Below are positions 1 through 7,600 of a stretch of DNA of 10,166 bases, piece by piece. This stretch comes from Planctomycetota bacterium (lineage in GTDB: Bacteria > Planctomycetota > Planctomycetia > Planctomycetales > Planctomycetaceae), in assembly GCA_023429275.1 (NCBI GenBank), contig JAEYWB010000879.1, forward strand, positions 1 to 10,166, given 5' to 3'. The translations under genes were made by a program, and so were the position numbers. The notes under the pieces are model-generated. The model made no database searches, was not told the origin of the DNA, and was given only the letters and a program-made list of their open reading frames with translations. Each line of letters opens with the position of its first letter. Position 1 is the stretch's first letter.

Positions 1-112
1 CTAGCGCCCGCCGGCTAATGGACGCAGCCCAAAATCCCTGGTCCCTCAGATGCCAGGACACCTCAGGGCATGGCGGCAGCGGGGTGAGAATCGGACGGAC
101 CAGGCTGCGATC

Positions 113-138
113 ACGGAACTGACGGACGGAAGTTCCGT
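113..138 (-). terminator. Stem-loop at the end of the winged-helix gene, candidate terminator
   Basis: Perfect 8-bp inverted repeat, ACGGAACT at 113-120 and AGTTCCGT at 131-138, with a 10-base loop. Its right arm touches the stop codon (138-140) of the minus-strand gene at 138-452, where a terminator would sit. No T-run follows on the minus strand, so it is not a textbook intrinsic terminator. It could instead stabilise the 3' end or be chance. The 112 bases to the left hold no gene I can support. Confidence 0.35.
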
Positions 139-452
139 CACACGTGAGCGTGGAGGGATTCAGAGCCCGCAGCGGAATTCGTATACGTCGACGTTGCGGA
201 GGATTGCCACGATGGTTTGAGGGCGTCGCAGTCGACGAGCCAGGGGTCTTGAACGTCGGTGGCGGTCGCTTCCAGGGCGGCTCGCCCGAGGTCAGTCACC
301 GTCCAGTGCGATCCATCCCAGTCGAGAAGTCCATCGTCTCGAAGCGTGTGGCACGAGCGGACAAGAGCCGAGCCGATGGAGTCGTCCAGAACTCCCGAGG
401 CCGCCGATCTCAAGGTTCGCAGTTCTGACGCCAGCAGCAGCTTCTTCGACAT
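138..452 (-). CDS. Small winged-helix-like hypothetical protein (104 aa)
   Basis: I do not recognise a named family. The start at 452 is chosen because GGGGAGAG (465-458) lies a good Shine-Dalgarno distance before the ATG; a longer frame begins at 557 without such a site. GC-ending codons dominate, which supports real coding. Residues 25-62 read as a helix, a recognition-like helix (ALVRSCHTLRDDGLL), then a hairpin with DGSHWTVTDLGRAAL. This is the usual pattern of a compact winged helix, where TVTDLGRAAL resembles the 'LTxxGRxAL' end seen in MarR- and PadR-like folds. The last 35 residues are Ser/Thr-rich and look disordered. No catalytic motif, signal peptide or membrane segment is visible. 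DNA binding is inferred from fold pattern only. It follows a structured leader (492-529) and ends at a stem-loop, so it is probably a monocistronic gene. Confidence 0.6.
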   Translation of the reverse strand: MSKKLLLASELRTLRSAASGVLDDSIGSALVRSCHTLRDDGLLDWDGSHWTVTDLGRAALEATATDVQDPWLVDCDALKPSWQSSATSTYTNSAAGSESLHAHV

Positions 453-491
453 CGATTCTCTCCCCGTTGATCGTACGGAGATGCGGGCGAT

Positions 492-529
492 ACCGACCGC
501 AGGCCGCGACTGGCCTTTGACAGGTCGGT
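492..529 (-). promoter_or_regulatory. Composite stem-loop in the leader of the winged-helix gene
   Basis: Outer arms ACCGACC (492-498) and GGTCGGT (523-529) pair perfectly over 7 bp. Inside them AGGCC (501-505) pairs with GGCCT (512-516) around a 6-base loop, separated from the outer stem by an asymmetric internal loop. An overlapping inverted repeat TTGAC-N6-GTCAA spans 517-532. The structure ends 40 bases before the start codon at 452. It could be an RNA leader element, or the TTGAC repeat could be an operator bound by the protein itself. Neither role is shown by sequence alone. Confidence 0.35.
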
Positions 530-701
530 CAACGAACTGAGCACAGTTCTCCCGCATCCCACAAGCAGCGGCAAGCAGCGACTATGCCGCGCTTCAACGA
601 AAAATCGACACCAGAAAATTCCTGGCATTGATGTCCGGGACGACGGTCCTGCTTCGGAGTCGTCATCGATTCTCCAGACAGAATTCCTGAGGTCAAAGGC
701 C

Positions 702-779
702 CTCTCATGGAGAGCGGGTCTTGCAGACCTTCGAACGCATTTCGCGCAAACTGGTGTCAATTCAACCAGTGCGACTGGT
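702..779. other. Cluster of short perfect hairpins in a non-coding stretch
   Basis: The stretch 453-819 has no convincing gene. Within it, four small stems follow one another: CTCTC/GAGAG (702-714, loop of 3), GGTCT/AGACC (717-729, loop of 3), CGAA/TTCG (732-744, loop of 5) and ACCAGT/ACTGGT (765-779, loop of 3). They lie between the 48-codon frame ending at 820 and the winged-helix gene. Each is short enough to arise by chance in GC-rich DNA; the clustering is what makes them worth recording. The rest of the gap shows nothing apart from the leader stem-loop at 492-529. Confidence 0.25.
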
Positions 780-819
780 CGCGCCGCCTCTTTGACCGCT
801 CTCTCCACCGCAGGTGAAT

Positions 820-966
820 TCAGCGAGCCTGTCTCCCAAGAAGAGCTTCGTCGTGTTCTTTGGGAACTGGCGATTGTTTCGAAACGACCACCCACGTTGC
901 CGGGACGAGGAGAAGGAGGATCAGGGCGACTTCCCCGACGATGCGCCTGCCGCCGGTCGCTGCCAT
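820..966 (-). CDS. Possible small single-pass membrane protein (48 aa)
   Basis: Short frame starting with ATG at 966, 78 bases downstream of the uvrC stop on the same strand, so it could be read from the uvrC transcript. A GAGGG (975-971) lies four bases before the start, close for a Shine-Dalgarno but usable. The protein has a basic N-terminus (GGRR, residues 5-8), one hydrophobic helix at about 9-28 (VALILLLLVPATWVVV), and a charged polar tail. This is an N-in single-pass membrane topology or an uncleaved signal anchor. Codons mostly end in G or C as in neighbouring genes. No family is recognised and no function is proposed. The short length is the main reason for doubt; conservation in related genomes would decide it. 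Confidence 0.4.
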   Translation of the reverse strand: MAATGGRRIVGEVALILLLLVPATWVVVSKQSPVPKEHDEALLGRQAR

Positions 967-1044
967 CCGTCCCTCGGCAATTGCGACCCTCAGCTTCCGG
1001 TCAGCCGCTCCAATTTGCCACTGACCTCAGCCTCCACCCGCCGA

Positions 1045-2382
1045 TCATTCCTCAAACGTCGACTTCCGCCGCAGCACATGGTGATAGTGCTGGGCGAAAC
1101 GATGGGCCTCATCCCGCACGTACTGGAGCAGCCGGAGAGCAAAGGAGTGCCGGCTCAGCTTGTGGGACTCCTTCTCCCCCGGCAGGAAGACTTCTTCTTC
1201 CTGCTTGGCGAGCGACAGCAGGAAGGGACGCGGTGGGAAGATGTCGATCGCTTCGAGGGCCTCGCGAGCGGCATTGAGCTGCCCCTTTCCGCCATCGATC
1301 AGCAGGATGTCGGGGAACGCTTCGCCTTCCTGCTGAAGGCGGCGGAAGCGGCGGCTCACCACCTCGCGGATCGATGCAAAATCGTCGACCCCGCGGACGG
1401 TGCGGATCTTGAACCGCTTGTAGCCATGCTTGAACGGCAGCCCGTCGATGAACTGCACGAGGCTGGCGACGGTCTCTCCCCCCTGCAGGTGGGCGATGTC
1501 GACCCCTTCGATCCGTCGAGGCATCTTCTCCAGGCCGAAGATTTTCTTGAGCCCCTTCAACCCCCGCTTGGGGTCGACGTAGAACGCCTCCGGCTGTGCG
1601 TGCTCATCGAGATCCCCTCGAAGCTGCAGGTTGTCGAGCGCCTTGAGCTCATCCCGCAACCGGGCCGCCTTCTCGAACTTGAGCTCCCGCGACGCCAGTT
1701 CCATCTCCTTCTTCAGCTCGGTGACGAGGTCGTCCTTCTTGCCGTCCAGAAACAGGATGAGGCGGCGGATGTCCTCGCGATAGTCAGACTTGCTGATCCG
1801 GAAGTTGCAGGGGGCGGTGCACTGATTGATGCTCGCAAGGAGGCAGGGGCGGAACCACCGCCACTTTTCGTCGTCCGCCTCGATGTCGAGCGAGCAGTTC
1901 CGGAACCGGAAGATCCGCTGGAGCACGGCGATCGTCCCGCGCAGCTTCTTGGCGCTCGTGAACGGTCCGTAGAGCTTCACCCCCCTGGTCGCCGGCTTGC
2001 GGGTGAACTCGACCCGGGGGAAATCCTCGCCGGTCGTGATCTGCAGGTAGGGAAAGGTCTTGTCGTCCTTGAGCTCCTGGTTGAACCGGGGCTGGATATC
2101 CTTGACCAGTCTCGATTCGAGCAGGAGAGCGTCGACCTCGCTGTGCGTCTGGATGTAGTCGACGTCCGCGATTTCGGGGACGAGGTCGCACGTCCGGCGA
2201 TCGACCGCCGCGGCCGCGGTGAAGTAGCTGGACGCCCGATTCTTGAGGTTGACCGCCTTGCCGATGTAGATCACCCGGCCCGAGGCGTCCTTCATGAGAT
2301 AGACCCCGGGCGCATCGGGGAACTGTCGCACCCGATCCCTGGGGAGTGGCTTGTCCGAAAACTCCGTCATTCGACGCGGCAT
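1045..2382 (-). CDS. uvrC: UvrABC excinuclease subunit C, short form lacking the HhH domain
   Basis: UvrC makes the dual incisions of nucleotide excision repair after UvrA and UvrB locate a lesion. Seen in order: GIY-YIG nuclease domain (about 24-105, with GVYLM at 26-30 and YIG at 39-41) for the 3' cut; a four-cysteine cluster C163, C180, C188, C192, where the C-x7-C-x3-C end matches the cysteines proposed to hold an iron-sulfur cluster in E. coli UvrC; a UVR helix pair (about 217-250) that contacts UvrB; and an RNase H-like endonuclease domain for the 5' cut, with likely catalytic D295 (GVDIAH), D333 or D334, D363 (LIDGGKGQL) and H427 (RDEAHRF). The protein stops at 445 residues, just where family members of about 600 residues continue into tandem helix-hairpin-helix motifs. 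No such motif was found in the next 200 bases. An in-frame ATG at 2370 is an alternative start. Neighbours give no functional link. Confidence 0.95.
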   Translation of the reverse strand: MPRRMTEFSDKPLPRDRVRQFPDAPGVYLMKDASGRVIYIGKAVNLKNRASSYFTAAAAVDRRTCDLVPEIADVDYIQTHSEVDALLLESRLVKDIQPRFNQELKDDKTFPYLQITTGEDFPRVEFTRKPATRGVKLYGPFTSAKKLRGTIAVLQRIFRFRNCSLDIEADDEKWRWFRPCLLASINQCTAPCNFRISKSDYREDIRRLILFLDGKKDDLVTELKKEMELASRELKFEKAARLRDELKALDNLQLRGDLDEHAQPEAFYVDPKRGLKGLKKIFGLEKMPRRIEGVDIAHLQGGETVASLVQFIDGLPFKHGYKRFKIRTVRGVDDFASIREVVSRRFRRLQQEGEAFPDILLIDGGKGQLNAAREALEAIDIFPPRPFLLSLAKQEEEVFLPGEKESHKLSRHSFALRLLQYVRDEAHRFAQHYHHVLRRKSTFEE

Positions 2383-2405
2383 CCCTGAGAAGATCGCACA
2401 GGGAA

Positions 2406-2411
2406 ATTGTA
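2406..2411 (-). promoter_or_regulatory. Candidate -10 element of the uvrC promoter
   Basis: TACAAT, one base from the sigma-70 consensus, on the minus strand ending 23 bases before the uvrC ATG. Transcription would start near 2400 and give a leader of about 17 bases. No good -35 hexamer sits at the expected distance, so the call rests on the -10 match and its position in the 222-base gap ahead of uvrC. Confidence 0.35.
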
Positions 2412-2604
2412 GACGGGCCGGCTCCGTTCGTCGCGAGGGAAAGACGAAGTTCCCGGGTCGGGAGCGGGTGCCAGACGCCGGGAGATTGCGGGCGTCTCGA
2501 GTCGACGGACGAGTCTGCGGTTTCCGGACGCCGTCTGCTGAGAGGGGTCGGATGGGCCAGTGATCCTGTTCGAGGAACGATTCCCGGTCCTCGCGGAGAC
2601 GTTT

Positions 2605-2766
2605 TCAGCGTCTGACGGCGTTCTTCATCATGAACCAGCCGACGACGGCGATCATGATGAGGGCGGTCCCGTACTCCATGGGGGACATGTTGTTCCAGCG
2701 CTGCAGCCCGTAGCTCGTGTAGAAGCGGTAGTACTCACCAGTGGTCGAGGTGACAGATTCCCACAT
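2605..2766 (-). CDS. Small single-pass membrane protein (53 aa), hypothetical
   Basis: Frame from ATG at 2766 to TGA at 2605-2607. GGGGAAG (2778-2772) lies five bases before the start, a good Shine-Dalgarno. The protein has a polar, aromatic-rich N-terminal half (several Tyr and Trp, including EYYRFYTSYGLQRW at residues 11-24), then one membrane helix at about 33-48 (GTALIMIAVVGWFMM), ending in a basic tail, KNAVRR. The positive-inside rule places the tail in the cytoplasm and the aromatic half outside. Codon use matches the neighbours, and the amino-acid pattern is too orderly for a random frame. I recognise no characterised family; it may be a lineage-specific small membrane protein. It lies between the porin gene and uvrC on the same strand, preceded by a perfect hairpin at 2787-2808. 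Confidence 0.65.
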   Translation of the reverse strand: MWESVTSTTGEYYRFYTSYGLQRWNNMSPMEYGTALIMIAVVGWFMMKNAVRR

Positions 2767-2786
2767 GGGAGCTTCCCCGGAAACAA

Positions 2787-2808
2787 CTTGCGGATCGGTA
2801 TCCGCAAG
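2787..2808 (-). promoter_or_regulatory. Perfect 9-bp hairpin in the leader of the 53-aa protein
   Basis: CTTGCGGAT (2787-2795) and ATCCGCAAG (2800-2808) pair perfectly across a 4-base loop. The repeat ends 20 bases before the ATG at 2766 and just upstream of its Shine-Dalgarno. On the minus strand it is followed by TTGTTTCC, a weak T-rich stretch. It could be a repressor operator, a leader RNA hairpin, or a distant terminator of the porin transcript. Nine perfect pairs with a tetraloop make chance unlikely, but the role is undecided. Confidence 0.5.
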
Positions 2809-2918
2809 CGTAGCTCCGGTCGCCGCTGAGGCATTTCAGAAACAGGTGAGTCGCGGGAAGGGAGCGCCAAAAAGTCGGCACAATCGTTTTCGCCGGACGT
2901 CGCAGACCGCCGAAAGCG

Positions 2919-2950
2919 AGGAGAGCTCCACCGCAGAACGGGGCTCTCCT
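2919..2950 (-). terminator. Candidate terminator hairpin after the porin-like gene
   Basis: Arms 2919-2929 (AGGAGAGCTCC) and 2940-2950 (GGGGCTCTCCT) form an 11-position stem with one non-Watson-Crick pair and a 10-base loop. It starts 41 bases past the stop codon of the minus-strand porin gene at 2992. No T-run follows, so termination is inferred from position and stem strength. Confidence 0.4.
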
Positions 2951-2991
2951 GGATCAGCCCGACAACCCGGAATTGACCAGCGGTAGTCGGC

Positions 2992-4209
2992 TTACCGGAA
3001 CCGGAGTTCGCCGCCGATGGTGATGCCGTGCGTGACGACCGCTTTCTTACGCACATCCAGGTCGATGGCCGACGGATCGGTGAGCGGAGCGGCCGGAGCG
3101 TTGTAGTAGATGCTCTCCCAGGAGGTCGACTGGTTGCCGATCGCCATCAGGTTGTAGCTGACGAAGACGGAGAGATGCGGGCCCAGGTGGACGCGGCTCG
3201 TCACTCCCATGTCGAAGATCGGCGAGAACGAGGTGTTCTCCTCCTGCACGGTCTTCGGAAGCTCCGTCGAGGTGAAGAGCTGCTCGGAGTGGACCGAGTC
3301 AATGTGCCGGTTGATACCGAACGTGACTTTCGGATCGAAGGAGAACGAGACCCACTTCGTGTCGTAGCTGAACCGCAGACCGAACTGCGGACCGAACGTG
3401 TTGTTTTCGGACGACGATCCCAGGACCGGATTGCTGCCGTTTGCCACGTCGACACCCGAGATCGTCAACGAGTTCCGATAGCTCAGGTACTTCAGACCGA
3501 CGAGCGGCTGGACCTGAATCGGGTTTCCGGGCTGGATCGGGTTCAGGACGAGGTTGGTGTCCGCCCCGAACAGATTGACGTCGACAACGGCATCGTAGGA
3601 GGAATCGAACGGGGTCATCGAGTTGTTCGACAGGACACCGTTGTTGTAGTACGTGATCGTTGGAATCAGGATCTGCCCGCCGAGACTCACCGGGTCGAAA
3701 TGAAGGCGTTGCTTGTCCTGCCCCAGGTACCACGCGCTCCCCTCGAAGGTAAACGGCTGAAGCGGGACGCCGATCGTGCCGCGAATACCATTGTTGTTCT
3801 GGAACCGGATGTCGCCGAGATCGGGAACGAATCCGAAGAAGCCAGGTCGCGCTCCGAAAGCGTCGTTGACCGGGAATGCCGAAGTTCCAGGATTCGGAAC
3901 GGGCACCCCTGTCGGAAAGGATCCCTGCCGATCAAAGGTGGCCAGCGGGGCGCCCAGATACACATCGCCCGGATCTGTCACCGACCAGTTGAGATACTCG
4001 AGCCGGATCCAGCTCCGTTCCACGGTCTCGCGCACGTCGAGATCGAACTGCGAATCGACGTCATACAGGAAGCCTCGGTCGCGAAGCGGGGGAAGCAGCT
4101 CCGGATCGACCGGAAATCCGCTGGGACCGAACGCCTCCTGCGCGTGACCGGGTTGGGTCGACGTGACCAGGCACGCCAGAACCAGTGTTGTCAGTAGCCA
4201 ACGGGTCAT
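2992..4209 (-). CDS. BBP7 family outer-membrane beta-barrel protein (405 aa)
   Basis: Predicted outer-membrane barrel of the BBP7 (former DUF1551) type, found in many copies in planctomycetes; substrate and function are unknown. Residues 1-23 form a signal peptide (MTRW, then a hydrophobic run, then GHA before Q24). The mature part alternates hydrophobic and polar residues in strand-like blocks rich in Gly, Asn and aromatics: WIRLEYLNWSV at 67-77, a 'GIRGTIG' block at 141-147, 'GLKYLSYRNSL' at 238-248, 'ENNTFGPQFGLRF' at 268-280, and paired strands to the end. The C-terminus is LRFR with Phe next to last, close to the aromatic ending of many barrel proteins. Family assignment rests on these blocks from memory, not on a search. 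GAGGG (4225-4221) sits 11 bases before the ATG. It diverges from the TPR operon and has no obvious operon partner. Confidence 0.8.
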   Translation of the reverse strand: MTRWLLTTLVLACLVTSTQPGHAQEAFGPSGFPVDPELLPPLRDRGFLYDVDSQFDLDVRETVERSWIRLEYLNWSVTDPGDVYLGAPLATFDRQGSFPTGVPVPNPGTSAFPVNDAFGARPGFFGFVPDLGDIRFQNNNGIRGTIGVPLQPFTFEGSAWYLGQDKQRLHFDPVSLGGQILIPTITYYNNGVLSNNSMTPFDSSYDAVVDVNLFGADTNLVLNPIQPGNPIQVQPLVGLKYLSYRNSLTISGVDVANGSNPVLGSSSENNTFGPQFGLRFSYDTKWVSFSFDPKVTFGINRHIDSVHSEQLFTSTELPKTVQEENTSFSPIFDMGVTSRVHLGPHLSVFVSYNLMAIGNQSTSWESIYYNAPAAPLTDPSAIDLDVRKKAVVTHGITIGGELRFR

Positions 4210-4699
4210 TTGCTGTCCGTCCCTCAGTGCAGTTCACTGCGGAACCTCGGGGCGAATTGCTCCGCCTGCGCCGACGCCGGCGCGAGAGGCTATCTGCTGT
4301 ATCGGTCGCAGGGTTTCTTTCGATCGCACAAATCTGGCGGACTTGGAAAACTTTGTCGGTCCTGCCGATTGTTCGGCCATGGAGCGTCCCCCCGAAAGCC
4401 CCTTCCGGCCGCAAGCGGGGTAAGCCGGGCGCTTTCCAGAAGGACTTTCGTCGCCGCCGATCGCGCCGCCGGCAGCGGATCGGCTGGCGATCTCCCCCTG
4501 GGAACGACCGCGGCGGCCTCCGGCAGTTCTTGCCGCTGTGATTTTCCAACATGGACTCATACGATGATGTGTGGCTCGGCTTGCCTCTGCGCTGCCAGCT
4601 TTGGGGCCCGGTCCTTGCAGGTCAGGCCCGCCGCTCGATCCGCATCGCCGTCCTGTCCGCATTCCGTCGAGGCCGCCGTTGACGCGCCGAGAACTCGCG
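4210..4699. other. Divergent intergenic region between the porin gene and the TPR operon
   Basis: This 490-base block must contain the promoters for both directions, but I found no convincing -35/-10 pair on either strand. Several open frames cross it; all are rich in Arg, Gly or Ser and have no recognisable domain, so I do not call them. One inverted repeat, GCCGATC (4456-4462) with GATCGGC (4478-4484), is visible with a 15-base GC-rich loop and could be a binding site. A 43-codon frame at 4551-4682 ends 17 bases before the TPR start but has no Shine-Dalgarno. Confidence 0.5.
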
Positions 4700-7600
4700 A
4701 TGAATCGCTCCCCCCTCGCACCTCCCCCGGTGACCGGTCTCTTTCGCACGGGATGGCGTCCATTCCTGGCACTGGCAGCCGAGATCGCACTGCTGCTCAG
4801 TCTTGTCGCTCGTCCCGCCCTGGCCGACGCCGACGCGGATTACGGCGTCGCCCTGCAGTACTACAAGAACCAGAGCTGGGATCGGGCCGCGCAGTCGTGG
4901 ACCGAGTTCCTCGCCAAAAACCCTACGCACGCACGCGTCCCGCTCGCCCAGCTCTACTACGGACAAACGCTGGTGCAGCTCGGCAAGTACGCCGACGCAC
5001 GGCAGGTCTTCCGGACATTCATCGCGCAGAACCCGAAGCAGCCGGACATTCCGCTCGCCCTCTTCCGGACCGCGGAATGCAGCGTCTTTCTGAATGACCT
5101 CGAGGCAGCTGAGCGGGAGCTCCAGACGTTCCTCAATCAGCACGGGAACCACGAGCTGGCCGAATGGGCCTTCCAGTACCAGGGAGAAGTGGCGGCGAAG
5201 CGGGGGAAGTTCACGGAGGCCGCGGCCGCCTTTCGAGTCGTCCTGAACCGCTTCAAGAATGGAAAGCTCTCCGAAGACGCGAAGTTCGGCCTCGCCCGGG
5301 CGGAGGAAGCCCTGAAAAACGACGCCGCGGCGATCGAGCTGTACACCGAACTGGCCGCGATGCCGCAGGGACGGTTTGCGGCGGAATCGCTGTTTAACCT
5401 CGGTTCACGGTATTTCGAGAACGGCAAGTACTTCGAGGCGATCGAGCAGTTCACCGCCATCGGAAAGCGATTCCCGCAGAGCCCGCTCGCGGCGGCCGGC
5501 GATGTGCATGCCGGCTACGTCCATTTCCAGCTCAAGGAGTACCCGGCTGCCATCGAGCAGTTCCAGAAGGGAGCCAAGTCCCCCGCCCAGGCGGTTACCG
5601 CCCAGTTCTGGATCGGGTTGGCCTACAAGGAGCAGGGGGAGTTTCAGAAGGCGGTCGATACGTTCCAGCAGCTCGATTCTTCGGCGAAAGAGGCCAAACC
5701 GCTCGGGGCCGAGGTCGCGTTTCATTGGGGGGACAGCGAGCTCCGCCTCTCGAATTTCGACAAGGCGCGGGACCTGTTCCTCGAATCGGTCCGGCGGGAT
5801 CCGACGGGAGAGCTGTCGGACGACGCACTCTACCTGGCGAGCGATGCGGCGGTTCGCGGAGGCCACTACGCCGAGGCGATCCGGATGTCCGAACAGTTTC
5901 GGCGGTCGTATCCCGGTCCGGGGGGGCTGTCGCTGCTGGAAGAGCTCGTGCTCGGCCGGGCGCTTTTCGCCCAGGGGGACGAACTCGAAAAGACAAACGC
6001 GGAAGCGGCTCAGGCCAAGTGGAAGGCGGCGGGCGAGGTTTTCGAGTATGTCGCCCGCGAGAGCAAGATTCCCCGCACGTCGACACTCGCCAGGATTCAG
6101 CTGGCCCGGGTGAAGGCCCGCAACCGGGACGACAAGGGGGTGGTCGATGTCCTCGATCCGCTGAAGCAGGAACTCGGGAGCGATAACGTTCCGCGCGAGT
6201 ACTCGGAAGCGCTGCTCCTTCTCGCCAACAGCCTCAATGAGCTGAAGCGCGGGAAGGAGGCGATCGAGGTCTACAAGGTGTACCAGGAGCGTTCGCCGGG
6301 GAAGAAGAATCCCGCTGCGCTCTCGGCCCTGGCCATCGCCTCGGCTCAGATCGGCCTGTGGGAGGACGCCCGGTCGGCGATGAAGGCTCTCGATGAGGCG
6401 GACGAACGGAAAGAGGATCTTGCCTATGCCGCGGCGGACGTCGGGGACAAGGCGTTCCGTGCGGGCCAGTGGGACGTCGCCGCGGAGATGTTCCGTTACC
6501 AGGTCGCGCTCGGAGAGCAGCACCCGGGATACTGGAACGCCTTGTCCGACCTGGGGCACACCTACGTCAACATGAAGCGCTGGAAGGAGGCCGCGGACGC
6601 CCTGCGCGGCGTGCTCGACTCGAAGTCGAACGACACGCCGATCATCTCGCACGTTACGTACCTCTACGGCTACAGCCTTCAGCAGGAAGCCGAGGCCGGC
6701 TCGTCGAACGAAGGGCTCGAGACCGCGGCCGACGTGCTGACGAAGGCGTACGAGCGGTTCCGGCTGCCAGCCGACAAGTCGCCTCCGACAGCCGACCAGC
6801 TGCAGGCATCGTTCAATGCGTACCAGTCCATCAAGGGGGCCGCGCGATGTTATGCGAAGCTCGGCAAGCTCGCCGAAGCCGACAAGGCGTGGCAGCAGGC
6901 CTATGACGAGCTCGGGCGGCAGACCGAACCCCAGAAAAAGCCCCTCGACGCGGTTCTCAGCGAATGGGGGGCGATGCACCTCAACGCGGGCGATTCGAAG
7001 CGGGCCGATGAGATCTTTCAGAGGCTGATCGCCGAGTTCCCCGACAGCGAACACGCCGTCGTTGCGAAGCTCTCGCTGGCCCAGGGAGAGGCAAAGGCCG
7101 GACGGACGGAGGACGCCATGGCGGCCTTCGAGAAGATCGTCAACCAGCCAGGGGCGCACGAAGAGATCCGCCGCACGGCCATGCTGTGGCTGATCGACGT
7201 GTCGGCCCAGGCCCGGAACTGGCCCGTGGCCCTCAAGTATGCGGCCGAGTTCCAGCAGGCATTCCCCAGGACGGCCCATCGGCACTACGCCCGGTACCGC
7301 CAGGCGGAGGCGCTGCTGCAGCTCGCCGTCGCCAGCACCGGAGGGGGAACGCTCGAGGCCGGGAAGGGGAGCGAACAGATCGACGAGGCCATCCGGCTGC
7401 TGGTCGAGATCAAGCAGAGTGCAGACACGCCGCTCGAGGGACGCGCGAACGCGACGGTCGGGCAGGAGGAATGGTTCCCCCAGGTCTGGCTCCTCCTGAG
7501 CGAGGCCTACTTCCGGGTCCGTAACTACACTGCGGTGGAAGCCAACGTGGCGGAGCTTCGGAAGAAGGACCCGCAGTCTCCGTTCCTCTACCAGCTCGAC

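Noticed and set aside
755..760. TTGACA-like hexamer on the minus strand as a -35 element
   Set aside because: No acceptable -10 hexamer lies 16-18 bases downstream, so a promoter is not supported.
835..864. Imperfect inverted repeat CCCAAGAA/TTCTTTGGG as a uvrC terminator
   Set aside because: It has a bulge, a long loop and no T-run, and lies about 180 bases past the uvrC stop inside the possible 48-aa frame.
410..895. 161-codon minus-strand frame covering the gap between uvrC and the winged-helix gene
   Set aside because: Composition is Arg/Ser/Cys-rich without a domain, it overlaps the better-supported winged-helix start in another frame, and it lacks a convincing ribosome-binding site.
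814..2388. Long plus-strand open frame (524 codons) antisense to uvrC
   Set aside because: It mirrors the uvrC gene. GC-rich codon bias removes stop codons on the opposite strand, and the translation is low-complexity Leu/Asp/Glu/Arg-rich with no domain, while the minus strand encodes a clear UvrC.
4185..4541. Plus-strand frame of 118 codons in the divergent intergenic region
   Set aside because: It begins inside the porin gene on the other strand, is extremely Arg-rich and has no recognisable fold.
4551..4682. 43-codon plus-strand frame ending 17 bases before the TPR start, a possible leader peptide
   Set aside because: No Shine-Dalgarno before its ATG, an Arg-rich tail typical of random GC-rich frames, and no regulatory codon run. 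Conservation data would be needed to revive it.
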